From JACVRW01 sp034664125 (GTDB lineage Bacteria > Actinomycetota > Thermoleophilia > Solirubrobacterales > Thermoleophilaceae), in contig JAXDIG010000048.1 of assembly GCA_034664125.1 (NCBI GenBank), forward strand, positions 17,327 through 81,326: a DNA stretch of 64,000 nt, given 5' to 3'. The notes under the pieces were generated by a model, which ran no database searches, was not told where the DNA came from, and worked only from the letters and a program-made list of their open reading frames with translations. Positions 16,066-23,902 of this stretch are shown here, piece by piece; the first letter of the stretch is position 1; each line of letters begins with the position of its first letter. Position numbers and translations under genes: made by a program.

Positions 16066-16096
16066 CCTGTCCCGTCCCGGCGGAGAGGCTTCGGGC

Positions 16097-16933
16097 ATGC
16101 CCGACACCAACACGCCCGTCCTGATCACCGGCTGCTCCACCGGCATCGGCCGGGCCACCGCCGAGCGGCTCGCCGGGCACGGGCTGACCGTGTACGCGAC
16201 GGCGCGCAGGCTCGAGTCGATCGAGGACCTGAAGAAGGCGGGCTGCCGCACGCTGGCGCTCGACGTGACCGACGAGGACTCGATGCGCGCGGCGGTGGAG
16301 GCCGTGGAAGCGGCCGAGGGCGCCGTGGGAGCGCTGGTGAACAACGCCGGCTACAGCCAGAGCGGCGCCGTGGAGACTGTTCCGCTCGACGAGGTGCGGC
16401 GGCAGTTCGAAACCAACGTCTTCGGCCTGCTGCGCATGTGCCAGCTGGTGCTGCCCGGGATGCGCGCCGCGGGCCGCGGGCGGATCGTCAACGTCAGCTC
16501 GATGGGCGGCAAGCTGACCTTCCCGGGCGGCGGCATCTACCACGCCACCAAGTACGCCGTGGAGGCGCTCTCCGACGCCATGCGCTTCGAGGTGCGCGGC
16601 TTCGGGGTGCACGTCTCCGTGATCGAGCCGGGCCTGATCAAGACGAACTTCGCCGAGACGGCCGTGGACTCGGTGTCCCAGGACGACGGACCCTACGCCC
16701 GGTTCAATACCGCCGTCTCGGCGAGCACGGCGGGCGTGTACGACAGCGCATACGGCAAGCTCGGCGGGGGCCCCGAGACGGTGGCCAAGGCGATCGAGAA
16801 GGCGATCACGGCGCGGCGGCCGCGGACGCGCTATCCGGTGACCGTGTCGGCCCGCTTGTTCATGGCTCAGCACGCCCTGCTGCCGGACCGCGCCTGGGAC
16901 GCAGTGATGGGTACGTCGTTCCCGCGGCCGTAG
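16097..16933 (+). CDS. Short-chain dehydrogenase/reductase
   Basis: A 278-residue classical SDR. It carries the cofactor motif ITGCSTGIGRAT (TGxxxGIG), the NNAG motif (LVNNAGYSQSG), catalytic Ser in VNVSSMGG and YHATKYAVEAL with the Tyr-x3-Lys pair. The C-terminal GARTRYPVTVSARL-like segment resembles SDRs annotated as retinol- or ketoacyl-type reductases acting on lipophilic substrates. GGAGAGG lies 8 nt before the ATG. It is 31 nt downstream of the thioesterase gene, so the two are likely cotranscribed. Confidence 0.92.
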   Translation: MPDTNTPVLITGCSTGIGRATAERLAGHGLTVYATARRLESIEDLKKAGCRTLALDVTDEDSMRAAVEAVEAAEGAVGALVNNAGYSQSGAVETVPLDEVRRQFETNVFGLLRMCQLVLPGMRAAGRGRIVNVSSMGGKLTFPGGGIYHATKYAVEALSDAMRFEVRGFGVHVSVIEPGLIKTNFAETAVDSVSQDDGPYARFNTAVSASTAGVYDSAYGKLGGGPETVAKAIEKAITARRPRTRYPVTVSARLFMAQHALLPDRAWDAVMGTSFPRP

Positions 16934-16944
16934 ACTCCCCGCAC

Positions 16945-17364
16945 ATGGCCTATTTCAAGGACGCCGACGAGGTCTACGCCACGATCGGCAAGCTGTTCCA
17001 GGACCTCGCCGAGGACGATGAGCTCTCGCCCAAGTTCCAGAAGGCGAACACGATCGTCCAGTACCAGTACCGCGAGCCGCAGTCCCAGATCACCGTGAAG
17101 CTGATCGAGGGCGAGGACGGTCAGGTCGATTTCGGCGACTCGGCGCTGGAGCCCGAGGTCGTGATGACGATGGACGCCGACACCGCCCACCGCTTCTGGC
17201 TGGGGAAGGTGAACGTGACGGTCGCCCTCGCGCGCGGCCAGATGAAGGCGAAGGGACCGGTGGCGAAGATCCTCAAGCTCGTGCCGCTTGTGAAGCCCGT
17301 CTTCCCGCGCTACCAGAAGCTGTTGCGGGACACCGGGCGACAGGACCTGCTCGAGGCCTCCTGA
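16945..17364 (+). CDS. SCP2 sterol-carrier domain protein
   Basis: A 139-residue single-domain SCP2-like protein. The pattern TVKLIEGEDGQVDFGDSALEPEVVMTMDADTAHRFWLGKVNVTVALARGQMKAKGP is typical of the family, which binds fatty acyl or sterol-like ligands in a hydrophobic tunnel; only the first part is quoted here as evidence: TVKLIEGEDG, MTMDADTAHRFW and GQMKAKGPVAKIL. A TAGACT box sits 8 nt before the ATG. Its stop shares a base with the ATG of the iron-type alcohol dehydrogenase gene (TGATG), so the two are coupled. Confidence 0.9.
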   Translation: MAYFKDADEVYATIGKLFQDLAEDDELSPKFQKANTIVQYQYREPQSQITVKLIEGEDGQVDFGDSALEPEVVMTMDADTAHRFWLGKVNVTVALARGQMKAKGPVAKILKLVPLVKPVFPRYQKLLRDTGRQDLLEAS

Positions 17365-18575
17365 TGGAGGCCGGATCCGCCCTCGACGCAGCTCCGCTGC
17401 GTGGCTTCAAGGACTTCTACCAGTACGCCTCGACCACCCGGATCATCGCCGGGCGCGACCTGCTCGAGTCGACCGGCTTCGAGTTCCAGAAGGAGGGCGC
17501 GCGGCGGATCTTCCTGGTGACCGACGAGGTGATCCGCGGCACCGGCCTCGTGGAGCGGGTGGAGGCGGGAGTCGCCGACGGCGGCCTCGAGGTCGCCGGG
17601 GTGTTCGACCAGGTGCCGCAGGACTCCTCGACCGACGTCGTCGAGCTCTGCGCCGCCGCCGCCAAGGAGGCCGGCGCCGACTCGTTCCTCGCCGTGGGCG
17701 GCGGCTCGGTGATGGACACGACGAAGGTGGCTGCCGCGCTGTTCACGCACGGCGGCGGCGCCGCCGAGCAGGAGGGCTTCTTCCTGATGCCGCGCGAGGA
17801 CGACGGCATGGGGCGGCCGCTGGAGATCGCGCCGCTGGCCTGCATCCCGACCACCGCCGGCACCGGCAGCGAGGTGTCGATGGCTGCCGTCATCAAGGAT
17901 CCCGAGCGCAAGGTCAAGCTGGAGATCGCCGACTTCCCGCTGTTCCCGCGGCTGGCGATCCTCGATCCTGAGAGCACCCGCACCCTGCCGGCGAAGATCG
18001 CCGCCGCCACCGGCATGGACGCCATGACGCACGCGATCGAGGGCTACGTCTCGACCGACTGGAGCCCGCACCAGGACGCGCGCTCGCTGCACGCGCTGCG
18101 CATGATCAGGGACAACCTCGAGCGGGCGGTCCAGCGTGGGGAGCAGGACGAGGAGGCGCGCGGCAACATGCTGATCGCCGCCAACCTGGCGATCACGATC
18201 GCACTCGGCGCCGTGCACGCCATGTCGCACCCGGCGGGCGCGCAGTTCGGCGTGCCGCACGGAGTCGCCAACGCCATCCATCTCCCGCACGTCGTGGAGC
18301 ACAACGCCGCCGGCGGACCAGACATCGCCGATCGCTACCGCGACATCGCGGACCTCTTCGACGTGAGCGAACCGGAGGTTGGCCCGGCGCTGGCCGCCTA
18401 CCTGACCGAGCTGATCGCGCGCCTCGGGCTGCCGACGCGGCTGTCCGAGGTGGGAGTGCCGGAGGAGGGGATTCCCGCGCTCGTGGAGGGCGCGATGGGC
18501 GACGGCACGACCTTGCTGAACCCGCGCGAGATGGGCGAAGAGGACTACGCCCAGCTGTACCGCAAGGCCCTCTAG
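17364..18575 (+). CDS. Iron-containing alcohol dehydrogenase
   Basis: A 403-residue group III alcohol dehydrogenase. The NAD-binding GGGSVMDTTK motif and the PTTAGTGSEVS motif are intact. Metal ligands are visible: Asp in GMDAMTHAIEGYVS with its His, HAMSHPAGAQFGVPHGVANA and the final His in the same segment. The family reduces aldehydes or oxidises alcohols with NAD(P). The coupling to the SCP2 gene suggests that a lipophilic alcohol or aldehyde may be handled, which is inference. A 8-bp terminator-like stem follows at 18580-18599. Confidence 0.93.
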   Translation: MEAGSALDAAPLRGFKDFYQYASTTRIIAGRDLLESTGFEFQKEGARRIFLVTDEVIRGTGLVERVEAGVADGGLEVAGVFDQVPQDSSTDVVELCAAAAKEAGADSFLAVGGGSVMDTTKVAAALFTHGGGAAEQEGFFLMPREDDGMGRPLEIAPLACIPTTAGTGSEVSMAAVIKDPERKVKLEIADFPLFPRLAILDPESTRTLPAKIAAATGMDAMTHAIEGYVSTDWSPHQDARSLHALRMIRDNLERAVQRGEQDEEARGNMLIAANLAITIALGAVHAMSHPAGAQFGVPHGVANAIHLPHVVEHNAAGGPDIADRYRDIADLFDVSEPEVGPALAAYLTELIARLGLPTRLSEVGVPEEGIPALVEGAMGDGTTLLNPREMGEEDYAQLYRKAL

Positions 18576-18579
18576 CGAA

Positions 18580-18599
18580 CCGGGGGCTCACGCCCCCGG
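18580..18599. terminator. Terminator-like hairpin between convergent genes
   Basis: CCGGGGGC (18580-18587) pairs with GCCCCCGG (18592-18599) around a TCAC tetraloop. No T-tract follows. A related stem with a TCTC loop lies after the carotenoid oxygenase gene. Confidence 0.5.
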
Positions 18600-18621
18600 C
18601 CCCCGCGGCACGCTGGCAGGC

Positions 18622-19641
18622 TCAGGGAAGGACTTCTTCGTGCTGGGCCTTCACCATCTCCTCGAGCGTGCGGCGCGCCGTGTGCTGCGGGCGCCACTTG
18701 AGCAGCCTGCGCGCCCGGTCGGTCTTCATCAGCACCGGCTTGCGCACCGAGTGCAACCAGGCGACCGAGTCCGGGGTGAGCGGCAGCCGCGTGGCGATCT
18801 CGGCGGTGGCCTCGACCGCCAGCTTGGGGATCGGCACCGAATACCAGCCGAGCGCGTCGGCCAGGTGCGAGAAGGTGAGCGTGCCGCCGGCCGCCAGGTT
18901 GTAGGGGCCCGGCTCGCCGACGCCGCGGACCCCCGCTACGAAGGCGCGCGCCACGTCCTCGGAGTGCACGAGCTGGAAGCGCGCGCCGGGATCCGGGATC
19001 ACCGGCTTGAGCGCCGGAACCGAGCGGAGCAGCCGCACGACCACGTCCGGCATGGCCTCGCCGAGGCGGAAGTAGGGGATCTCCTGGAGCATCGTGCGGG
19101 CCTCGGGGCCGGCCACGATGCAGGGCCGGAACACGTAGGCGATCGTGCGGCGGCGGTTGAGCAGCGTGGCGGCCAGCACCTGCTCGACCTCGGCCTTCTG
19201 CTGCGAGTACGGGTGCTCGCGTGAGCCGCGCGCCGGGATCTCCTCGGTGAGCCAGTCCGGGTTCTCGTCGTGGAACCCGTAGGCGGCGACGCTCGAGGCG
19301 TAGCAGACGCGCTCGGTGCCGGCCTTGACCGCCTCCTCGAACACGTGCCGTGACCCCTCGACGTTCAGCTCGCGGGTGGAGTCGCTCGCGTCGAGGATCG
19401 CGAAGGCGAGGTGCACCACCACGTCAGCGTCCTTGACGAGCGAGCGCACGCCGGCGCGGTCGGTCACGTCGCCCTGGCGGTACTCGGTCTTGCGCCAGCC
19501 GCGCTCGGCCGGGTCGAAGGGCCGGCGTGCCATGCCCACGATCCGCTTGACCGCGCGCGAGCGCTCGAGCGCGTCGACGATGCTCAGGCCGAGGTCGCCC
19601 GTGGGGCCCGTCACCGCAACCGTCAGACCGGTGCTGGCCAT
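18622..19641 (-). CDS. NAD-dependent epimerase/dehydratase family protein
   Basis: A 339-residue extended SDR. It has the N-terminal VTGPTGDLGLSIVDAL cofactor motif, DVVVHLAFAI, YASSVAAYG and the catalytic YSQQKAEVE (Tyr-x3-Lys). Residues after about 200 form the variable substrate domain. Many actinobacterial relatives are annotated as NAD(P)-binding or 3-beta-hydroxysteroid-type proteins, so a sugar substrate is not certain. A TAGAAC box lies 6 nt before the ATG. The NUDIX gene is 12 nt upstream on the same strand. Confidence 0.88.
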   Translation of the reverse strand: MASTGLTVAVTGPTGDLGLSIVDALERSRAVKRIVGMARRPFDPAERGWRKTEYRQGDVTDRAGVRSLVKDADVVVHLAFAILDASDSTRELNVEGSRHVFEEAVKAGTERVCYASSVAAYGFHDENPDWLTEEIPARGSREHPYSQQKAEVEQVLAATLLNRRRTIAYVFRPCIVAGPEARTMLQEIPYFRLGEAMPDVVVRLLRSVPALKPVIPDPGARFQLVHSEDVARAFVAGVRGVGEPGPYNLAAGGTLTFSHLADALGWYSVPIPKLAVEATAEIATRLPLTPDSVAWLHSVRKPVLMKTDRARRLLKWRPQHTARRTLEEMVKAQHEEVLP

Positions 19642-19653
19642 GGTGCGGTTCTA

Positions 19654-20274
19654 TCAGGCCTGCTCGTAGCCGGGGTCGCCCGGGAGCAGCACCTCCGCGG
19701 TTCCGTTCCGAATGACGACCCTGGGCTGCACCGGGACCACCTCGCGGGTGCGGGCCTTCTCGAGCGCCTGCGCGACGGAGCCCATCTGCGCCAGGGCCTC
19801 CAGGTGCTTGATGGTGGGGAAGACCAGCATCAGCTCGGCGCGCCCGTGCGCTTCCAGCGCCGCGGTGGGGCGCAGCCAGCGCGCGTCGACGCATTCGCCG
19901 CCGTCGGCGGTGGCCTCGACGCCCGGCGGCGCCGCGGTCACGTAGAACCAGGTGTCGAAGCGGACCACCACCTCGGCCGGGGTGATCCAGCGCGACCACG
20001 GCACCACGGGGTGGTCGTTGGGGAGCGCCACGCCCGCCTCCTCCTCCAGCTCCCGAACGGCGGCCGCGGCGTGGTCGGCGTCATCGTCGTGCACCGCGCC
20101 GCCGGGGAAGACCCAGGCGCCGCCCATGAAGCGCTGTTGCGGGTTGCGCTGCACCAGCAGCACCTCGGGGCCGTCCGGAGAGTCGCGCAGCACCACGATC
20201 GAAGCGGCCTGGCGAGGCTCCGTCACGGCGCCCTCGTTCCACTCCTCTCCGGGATGGGGGCCATCCACCCGCAC
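19654..20274 (-). CDS. NUDIX hydrolase
   Basis: A 206-residue NUDIX protein. The Nudix box is recognisable as GGAVHDDD then REVEEE-like RELEEEAGV (about residues 58-82): GAVHDDDADHAAAAVRELEE fits G-x5-E only loosely because the first Glu is replaced by acidic Asp residues. MGGAWVFPGG precedes it. The relatives with this long C-terminal part (NUDT19-like) hydrolyse CoA or acyl-CoA, but no substrate can be fixed here. GTG start at 20274 with a TAGGCT box 6 nt upstream; divergent from the rubredoxin gene. Confidence 0.85.
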   Translation of the reverse strand: MRVDGPHPGEEWNEGAVTEPRQAASIVVLRDSPDGPEVLLVQRNPQQRFMGGAWVFPGGAVHDDDADHAAAAVRELEEEAGVALPNDHPVVPWSRWITPAEVVVRFDTWFYVTAAPPGVEATADGGECVDARWLRPTAALEAHGRAELMLVFPTIKHLEALAQMGSVAQALEKARTREVVPVQPRVVIRNGTAEVLLPGDPGYEQA

Positions 20275-20280
20275 CCGCGC

Positions 20281-20296
20281 AGCCTAGCGCTAAGGT
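20281..20296. promoter_or_regulatory. Divergent leaderless-type promoters (NUDIX and rubredoxin genes)
   Basis: Minus-strand TAGGCT (20281-20286) lies 6 nt before the GTG at 20274, and plus-strand TAAGGT (20291-20296) lies 11 nt before the ATG at 20308. Only 33 bp separate the two genes. Confidence 0.45.
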
Positions 20297-20307
20297 TCCG
20301 CGCTCGA

Positions 20308-20487
20308 ATGAGCGCCGAAGTAGCCCAGCAGTGGATCTGCACCTCCTGCGGATTCATCTATGACCCGGCCGAGGGCGACCCCGACGGCGGGATCCCGCCG
20401 GGCACGGCCTTCACGGACATCCCGGACGACTGGTTCTGCCCGGTCTGCGGCGCTCGCAAGAAGGACTTCGAGCTCTACGACGGCTAG
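20308..20487 (+). CDS. Rubredoxin
   Basis: A 59-residue one-iron electron-transfer protein. Both iron-binding knuckles are intact: CTSCGFIYD (Cys-x2-Cys-Gly) and CPVCGARKKDF. Between them the standard GDPDGGIPPGTAFTDIPDDW is present. Rubredoxins commonly serve alkane hydroxylases or oxygen/peroxide reductases, but no such partner is in the window. The stop overlaps the stop of the convergent bioA gene by 3-4 bp. Confidence 0.96.
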   Translation: MSAEVAQQWICTSCGFIYDPAEGDPDGGIPPGTAFTDIPDDWFCPVCGARKKDFELYDG

Positions 20488-21773
20488 GCAGCCGCGGCCA
20501 GCGCGGACGTGGCGGTGGCGGCGTCGATCGCCTCGGCCGTGATCGCGACGAGCCGCGTCAGGTCGCCTTCTGAGATCGCCAAGGGCGGCATCAGCACCAC
20601 CACGTCGCCGAGCGGCCGGATCATGGCGCCGCGCTTGCGCGCCTCGAGGGTCACGCGGTGGCCGACGCGGTCGGGCAGCGGGTGCTCAGCGAGCTCGATC
20701 CCCGTCATGAACCCGCGGCGGCGCACCTCGCGCACTCCCGGGTGGGCGGCGAGCGGCCGAAGCAGCTGCTCGAGCAGCTCGATCTTGCGCTCGAGCCGCT
20801 CCAAGGTGCGCTCCTCGGCGAACACCTCCAGCGTGGCCAGCGCCGCCGCGCAGGCGAGCGGGTTGCCGGTGTAGGTGTGACCGTGGAAGAAGGTGCGGAA
20901 CTCCTCGACGCGGCCGAGGAAGCCCTCGTAGATGCGCTCGGTTGCGAGCGTGGCCGCCAGCGGCAGGTAGCCGCCCGTGATGCCCTTGGCGAGGCAGAGC
21001 AGATCGGGAGCGACGTCCTCGTGCTCGCAGGCGAACATCCGCCCGGTGCGCCCGAAGCCGGTGGCCACCTCGTCGAGGATCAGCAGCACGCCGTGCCGGT
21101 CGCACAGCTCGCGCACCGCGCGCAGGTAGCCCTCCGGGTGCACCAGCATGCCCGCCGCCCCCTGCACGAGCGGCTCCATGATCACCGCCGCCACCTCGCC
21201 CCCGTGGTCGGACAGCACGCGCTCCATGTCGGCCGCGTCGCCCGGCTCGGCGTGCAGCGAGTCGAACAGCAGCGGCCGGTACAGCGAGTGGAACAGGTCG
21301 ATGCCGCCCACCGAAACGGAGCCGATCGTGTCCCCGTGGTAGGCCATCCGCAGCGACACGAACTTGGTGCGTTGCTGCTCGCCGCGCTGGCACCAGTACT
21401 GGAAGGCCATCTTCAGCGCTATCTCGGTGGCGGTCGAGCCGGAGTCCGAGTAGAAGACGCGCGTGAGCCCGGGTGGCGCGAGCTCGACCAGCTGCAGCGC
21501 CAGCTCGATCCCGGGCCGGTGGCTGAGGCCGAGCATCGTGGAGTGGGCCACCCGCCCGAGCTGGTCGCGCACCGCGGCGTCGATGCGCGGGTGGCCGTGG
21601 CCGTGGACGTTGCACCACAGCGACGACACGCCGTCGATGTAGCGCCTGCCCTGCACGTCGATCAGGTCGGTGCCCTCGGCGCGGTCGACGATCAGCGGCT
21701 CCTCCTCGATCCAGCCCTGCTGCTGGGTGAACGGGTGCCAGAGATGGGCGCGATCGGCGGCGACGAGGTCCAC
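20484..21773 (-). CDS. bioA: Adenosylmethionine--8-amino-7-oxononanoate aminotransferase
   Basis: A 429-residue class III aminotransferase that converts KAPA to DAPA in biotin synthesis using S-adenosylmethionine. Segments typical of BioA: HLWHPFTQQQ (about 10-19), DGVSSLWCNVHGH, AYHGDT, LILDEVATGFGRTG with Asp234, LAKGITGGYLP with PLP Lys263 and FFHGHTYTGNPLACAAA. I prefer the GTG at 21773 because a TACGGT box lies 6 nt upstream and DRAHLWHPF follows at the expected distance. The rest of the pathway (bioB, bioF, bioD) is 10 kb away on the same strand. Confidence 0.94.
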   Translation of the reverse strand: MDLVAADRAHLWHPFTQQQGWIEEEPLIVDRAEGTDLIDVQGRRYIDGVSSLWCNVHGHGHPRIDAAVRDQLGRVAHSTMLGLSHRPGIELALQLVELAPPGLTRVFYSDSGSTATEIALKMAFQYWCQRGEQQRTKFVSLRMAYHGDTIGSVSVGGIDLFHSLYRPLLFDSLHAEPGDAADMERVLSDHGGEVAAVIMEPLVQGAAGMLVHPEGYLRAVRELCDRHGVLLILDEVATGFGRTGRMFACEHEDVAPDLLCLAKGITGGYLPLAATLATERIYEGFLGRVEEFRTFFHGHTYTGNPLACAAALATLEVFAEERTLERLERKIELLEQLLRPLAAHPGVREVRRRGFMTGIELAEHPLPDRVGHRVTLEARKRGAMIRPLGDVVVLMPPLAISEGDLTRLVAITAEAIDAATATSALAAAA

Positions 21774-21779
21774 ATTGCC

Positions 21780-21807
21780 ACCGTATCCGCGCGCCCGGAT
21801 GTAGGAT
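21780..21807. promoter_or_regulatory. Divergent leaderless-type promoters (bioA and secreted hydrolase)
   Basis: Minus-strand TACGGT (21780-21785) is 6 nt before the bioA GTG and plus-strand TAGGAT (21802-21807) is 7 nt before the ATG at 21815. No BirA-type operator palindrome was recognised. Confidence 0.4.
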
Positions 21808-21814
21808 CGCCGCC

Positions 21815-23869
21815 ATGGGGAGAGGACTCGCGGCCGTCGCGCTGCTCGCTGCACTGATCGTCCCGGCCACGGCTCAGGCGCAGGGCGCCAAGCCCTCGAG
21901 CCGCTGCGACTTCACGGATCCGGCGGTTTGCCTGTATCCGTGGCCGAACGACCTCTTCACCAAGCACGACAAGGGCACGCCCACCGGCCGGCGCCTCCAC
22001 ATCGAGCGTGCGTCGATGCCGCGCAACAAGGACGGCGTGGCGGTCGACCCCACCGACATGAACCGCGCCGACGGCTTCAGCCCGGGCTCCGCGCTGCTCA
22101 CGAAGGTGCCGGGGCTCGACACGCCCGGGGCCTTCGCCGCGAGCCGGTTGCCGCCGCTCACCGACCTCAGCCGCGGGCTGGCCGCGAACTCGCCGATCGT
22201 CGTGATCAACGCCCGCACCGGCAAGCGTCACCCGATCTGGGCCGAGCTCGACTCCACGGCCACGAGCGCCGCGAGCCGGATCCTGATCGTGCGGCCGGCG
22301 GTCAACTTCAAGGAGGGCGAGCGCTACATCGTTGCGCTGCGCAACCTCAAGACGGCGGCAGGCAAGACGATCGAGCCCAGCGCCGGCTTCCGCAAGTACC
22401 GCGACGGCATCGAGACGCGCAAGCGCCTGATCGAGCGCCGGCGCGGGCATTTCGAGGGCCTGTTCCGCAAGCTGCGCAAGGCCGGCGTACGGCGCGGCAG
22501 CCTCTACCTGGCCTGGGACTTCACCGTCGCGAGCCGGCAGAGCCTGGCCGGGCGCATGCTCAGCATCCGCGACCGGGCGTTCGCCGCGCTCGGCGACCGC
22601 AAGCTCAACGACCTCAAGGTGCAGGGCAGTTCGCCGTCGTTCACGATCGACTCCGTCACGGACCTGACCGCGGCGCAGGACGACCGGATCGCGCGGCAGG
22701 TGGAGGGCACGCTGACGGTGCCGTGCTTCCTCACCAAGGCGTGTCTGCCGGGCGGCCAGTTCACCTTCGACCGCAGGGGCAGGCCGGAGCGGCACGGCAC
22801 CACCACCGCGAAGTTCACCTGTCGCATCCCGCGCTCCGCGCTCGATTCGCCCGCGCCGCTGCAGGCACGGCCGGCGCTCTACGGGCACGGCCTGCTGGGG
22901 AGCCGCACGGAGGTCAATGCCGGGAATGTGCGGTCAATGGCCAACGAGCACAACTTCGTCTTCTGCGCCACCGAGTGGGCCGGGTTCTCCAACGAGGACC
23001 TGGGGCAGATAGTCGCGACGATCAGCGACTTCTCGGGCTTCAACAAGGTCGCCGACCGGATGCAGCAGGGCTTCCTCAACCAGCTGCTGCTGGGCCGGGC
23101 GCTGATCCACCCGCAGGGGCTGTCGTCGAACGCGGCGTTCCAGAAGAACGGCCAGAGCGTGATCGACACCTCGCGGCTCTACTTCGACGGCAACAGCCAG
23201 GGCGCGATCATGGGCGGCGGGCTGACCGCCGTGGCGCCCGACTTCCGGCGCGCGGTGCTCGGGGTGGCCGGGATGAACTACTCCACGCTGCTGCAGCGCA
23301 GCGTGGACTTCGACACCTACTCGCAGCTGATCTACCCCGCCTATCCGAAGGAGATCGACCGCCAGCTGCTGTTCGGGTCGATCCAGCTGCTCTGGGACCG
23401 CGGCGAGGCCGACGGCTACGCGCAGCACATGACCACCGACCCGCTGCCGAACACCCCCAAGCATCAGGTGCTGCTGCACGTGGCGTTCGGCGACCACCAG
23501 GTGTCGGACACGGCGGCGGAGGTGGAGGCCCGCACGATCGGGGCGTTCGGGTGGCGGCCGATCGTCGACGCCGGCCGCTCACCGTGGCCGCGCTTCCAGC
23601 TGATCCCGAACCCGCCCGGCCCGTCCTTCCGCGGCTCGGCGATCGTGATGTGGGACACCGGCCCGGCGCGCATGGAAGGCGCCGAGCAGGCGGGTACCAA
23701 CGCCCCGCCGGCGGCGAACCTGCCCAACCGTGTGGGCGACGACCCGCACGACAACGTACGCGCGATGCCGGCCGCCAGGGTGCAGAAGGCGACGTTCCTG
23801 GTCAACGGGGTGATCATCGACGTCTGCGGTGGCCGGCCCTGCTACGCGGGCACCTGGACCGGTCCCTAG
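21815..23869 (+). CDS. Large secreted alpha/beta-hydrolase-like protein
   Basis: A 684-residue exported protein with signal peptide MGRGLAAVALLAALIVPATA. After an N-terminal region with CDFTDPAVCLYPWPNDLFT and beta-rich segments (about 60-230), the C-terminal half carries features of alpha/beta hydrolases: ALYGHGLLGSRTEV (oxyanion-type HG) and YFDGNSQGAIMGGGL, a G-x-S-x-G nucleophile elbow, followed by VLLHVAFGDHQVSD, which could supply the acid and His. Family members with this layout occur in actinobacteria and myxobacteria without assigned function. Secreted lipase or esterase activity is inferred, not shown. Confidence 0.82.
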   Translation: MGRGLAAVALLAALIVPATAQAQGAKPSSRCDFTDPAVCLYPWPNDLFTKHDKGTPTGRRLHIERASMPRNKDGVAVDPTDMNRADGFSPGSALLTKVPGLDTPGAFAASRLPPLTDLSRGLAANSPIVVINARTGKRHPIWAELDSTATSAASRILIVRPAVNFKEGERYIVALRNLKTAAGKTIEPSAGFRKYRDGIETRKRLIERRRGHFEGLFRKLRKAGVRRGSLYLAWDFTVASRQSLAGRMLSIRDRAFAALGDRKLNDLKVQGSSPSFTIDSVTDLTAAQDDRIARQVEGTLTVPCFLTKACLPGGQFTFDRRGRPERHGTTTAKFTCRIPRSALDSPAPLQARPALYGHGLLGSRTEVNAGNVRSMANEHNFVFCATEWAGFSNEDLGQIVATISDFSGFNKVADRMQQGFLNQLLLGRALIHPQGLSSNAAFQKNGQSVIDTSRLYFDGNSQGAIMGGGLTAVAPDFRRAVLGVAGMNYSTLLQRSVDFDTYSQLIYPAYPKEIDRQLLFGSIQLLWDRGEADGYAQHMTTDPLPNTPKHQVLLHVAFGDHQVSDTAAEVEARTIGAFGWRPIVDAGRSPWPRFQLIPNPPGPSFRGSAIVMWDTGPARMEGAEQAGTNAPPAANLPNRVGDDPHDNVRAMPAARVQKATFLVNGVIIDVCGGRPCYAGTWTGP

Positions 23870-23902
23870 AAGCCCTCCGCGCCTAGCTACGCTGCGGCTC
23901 TG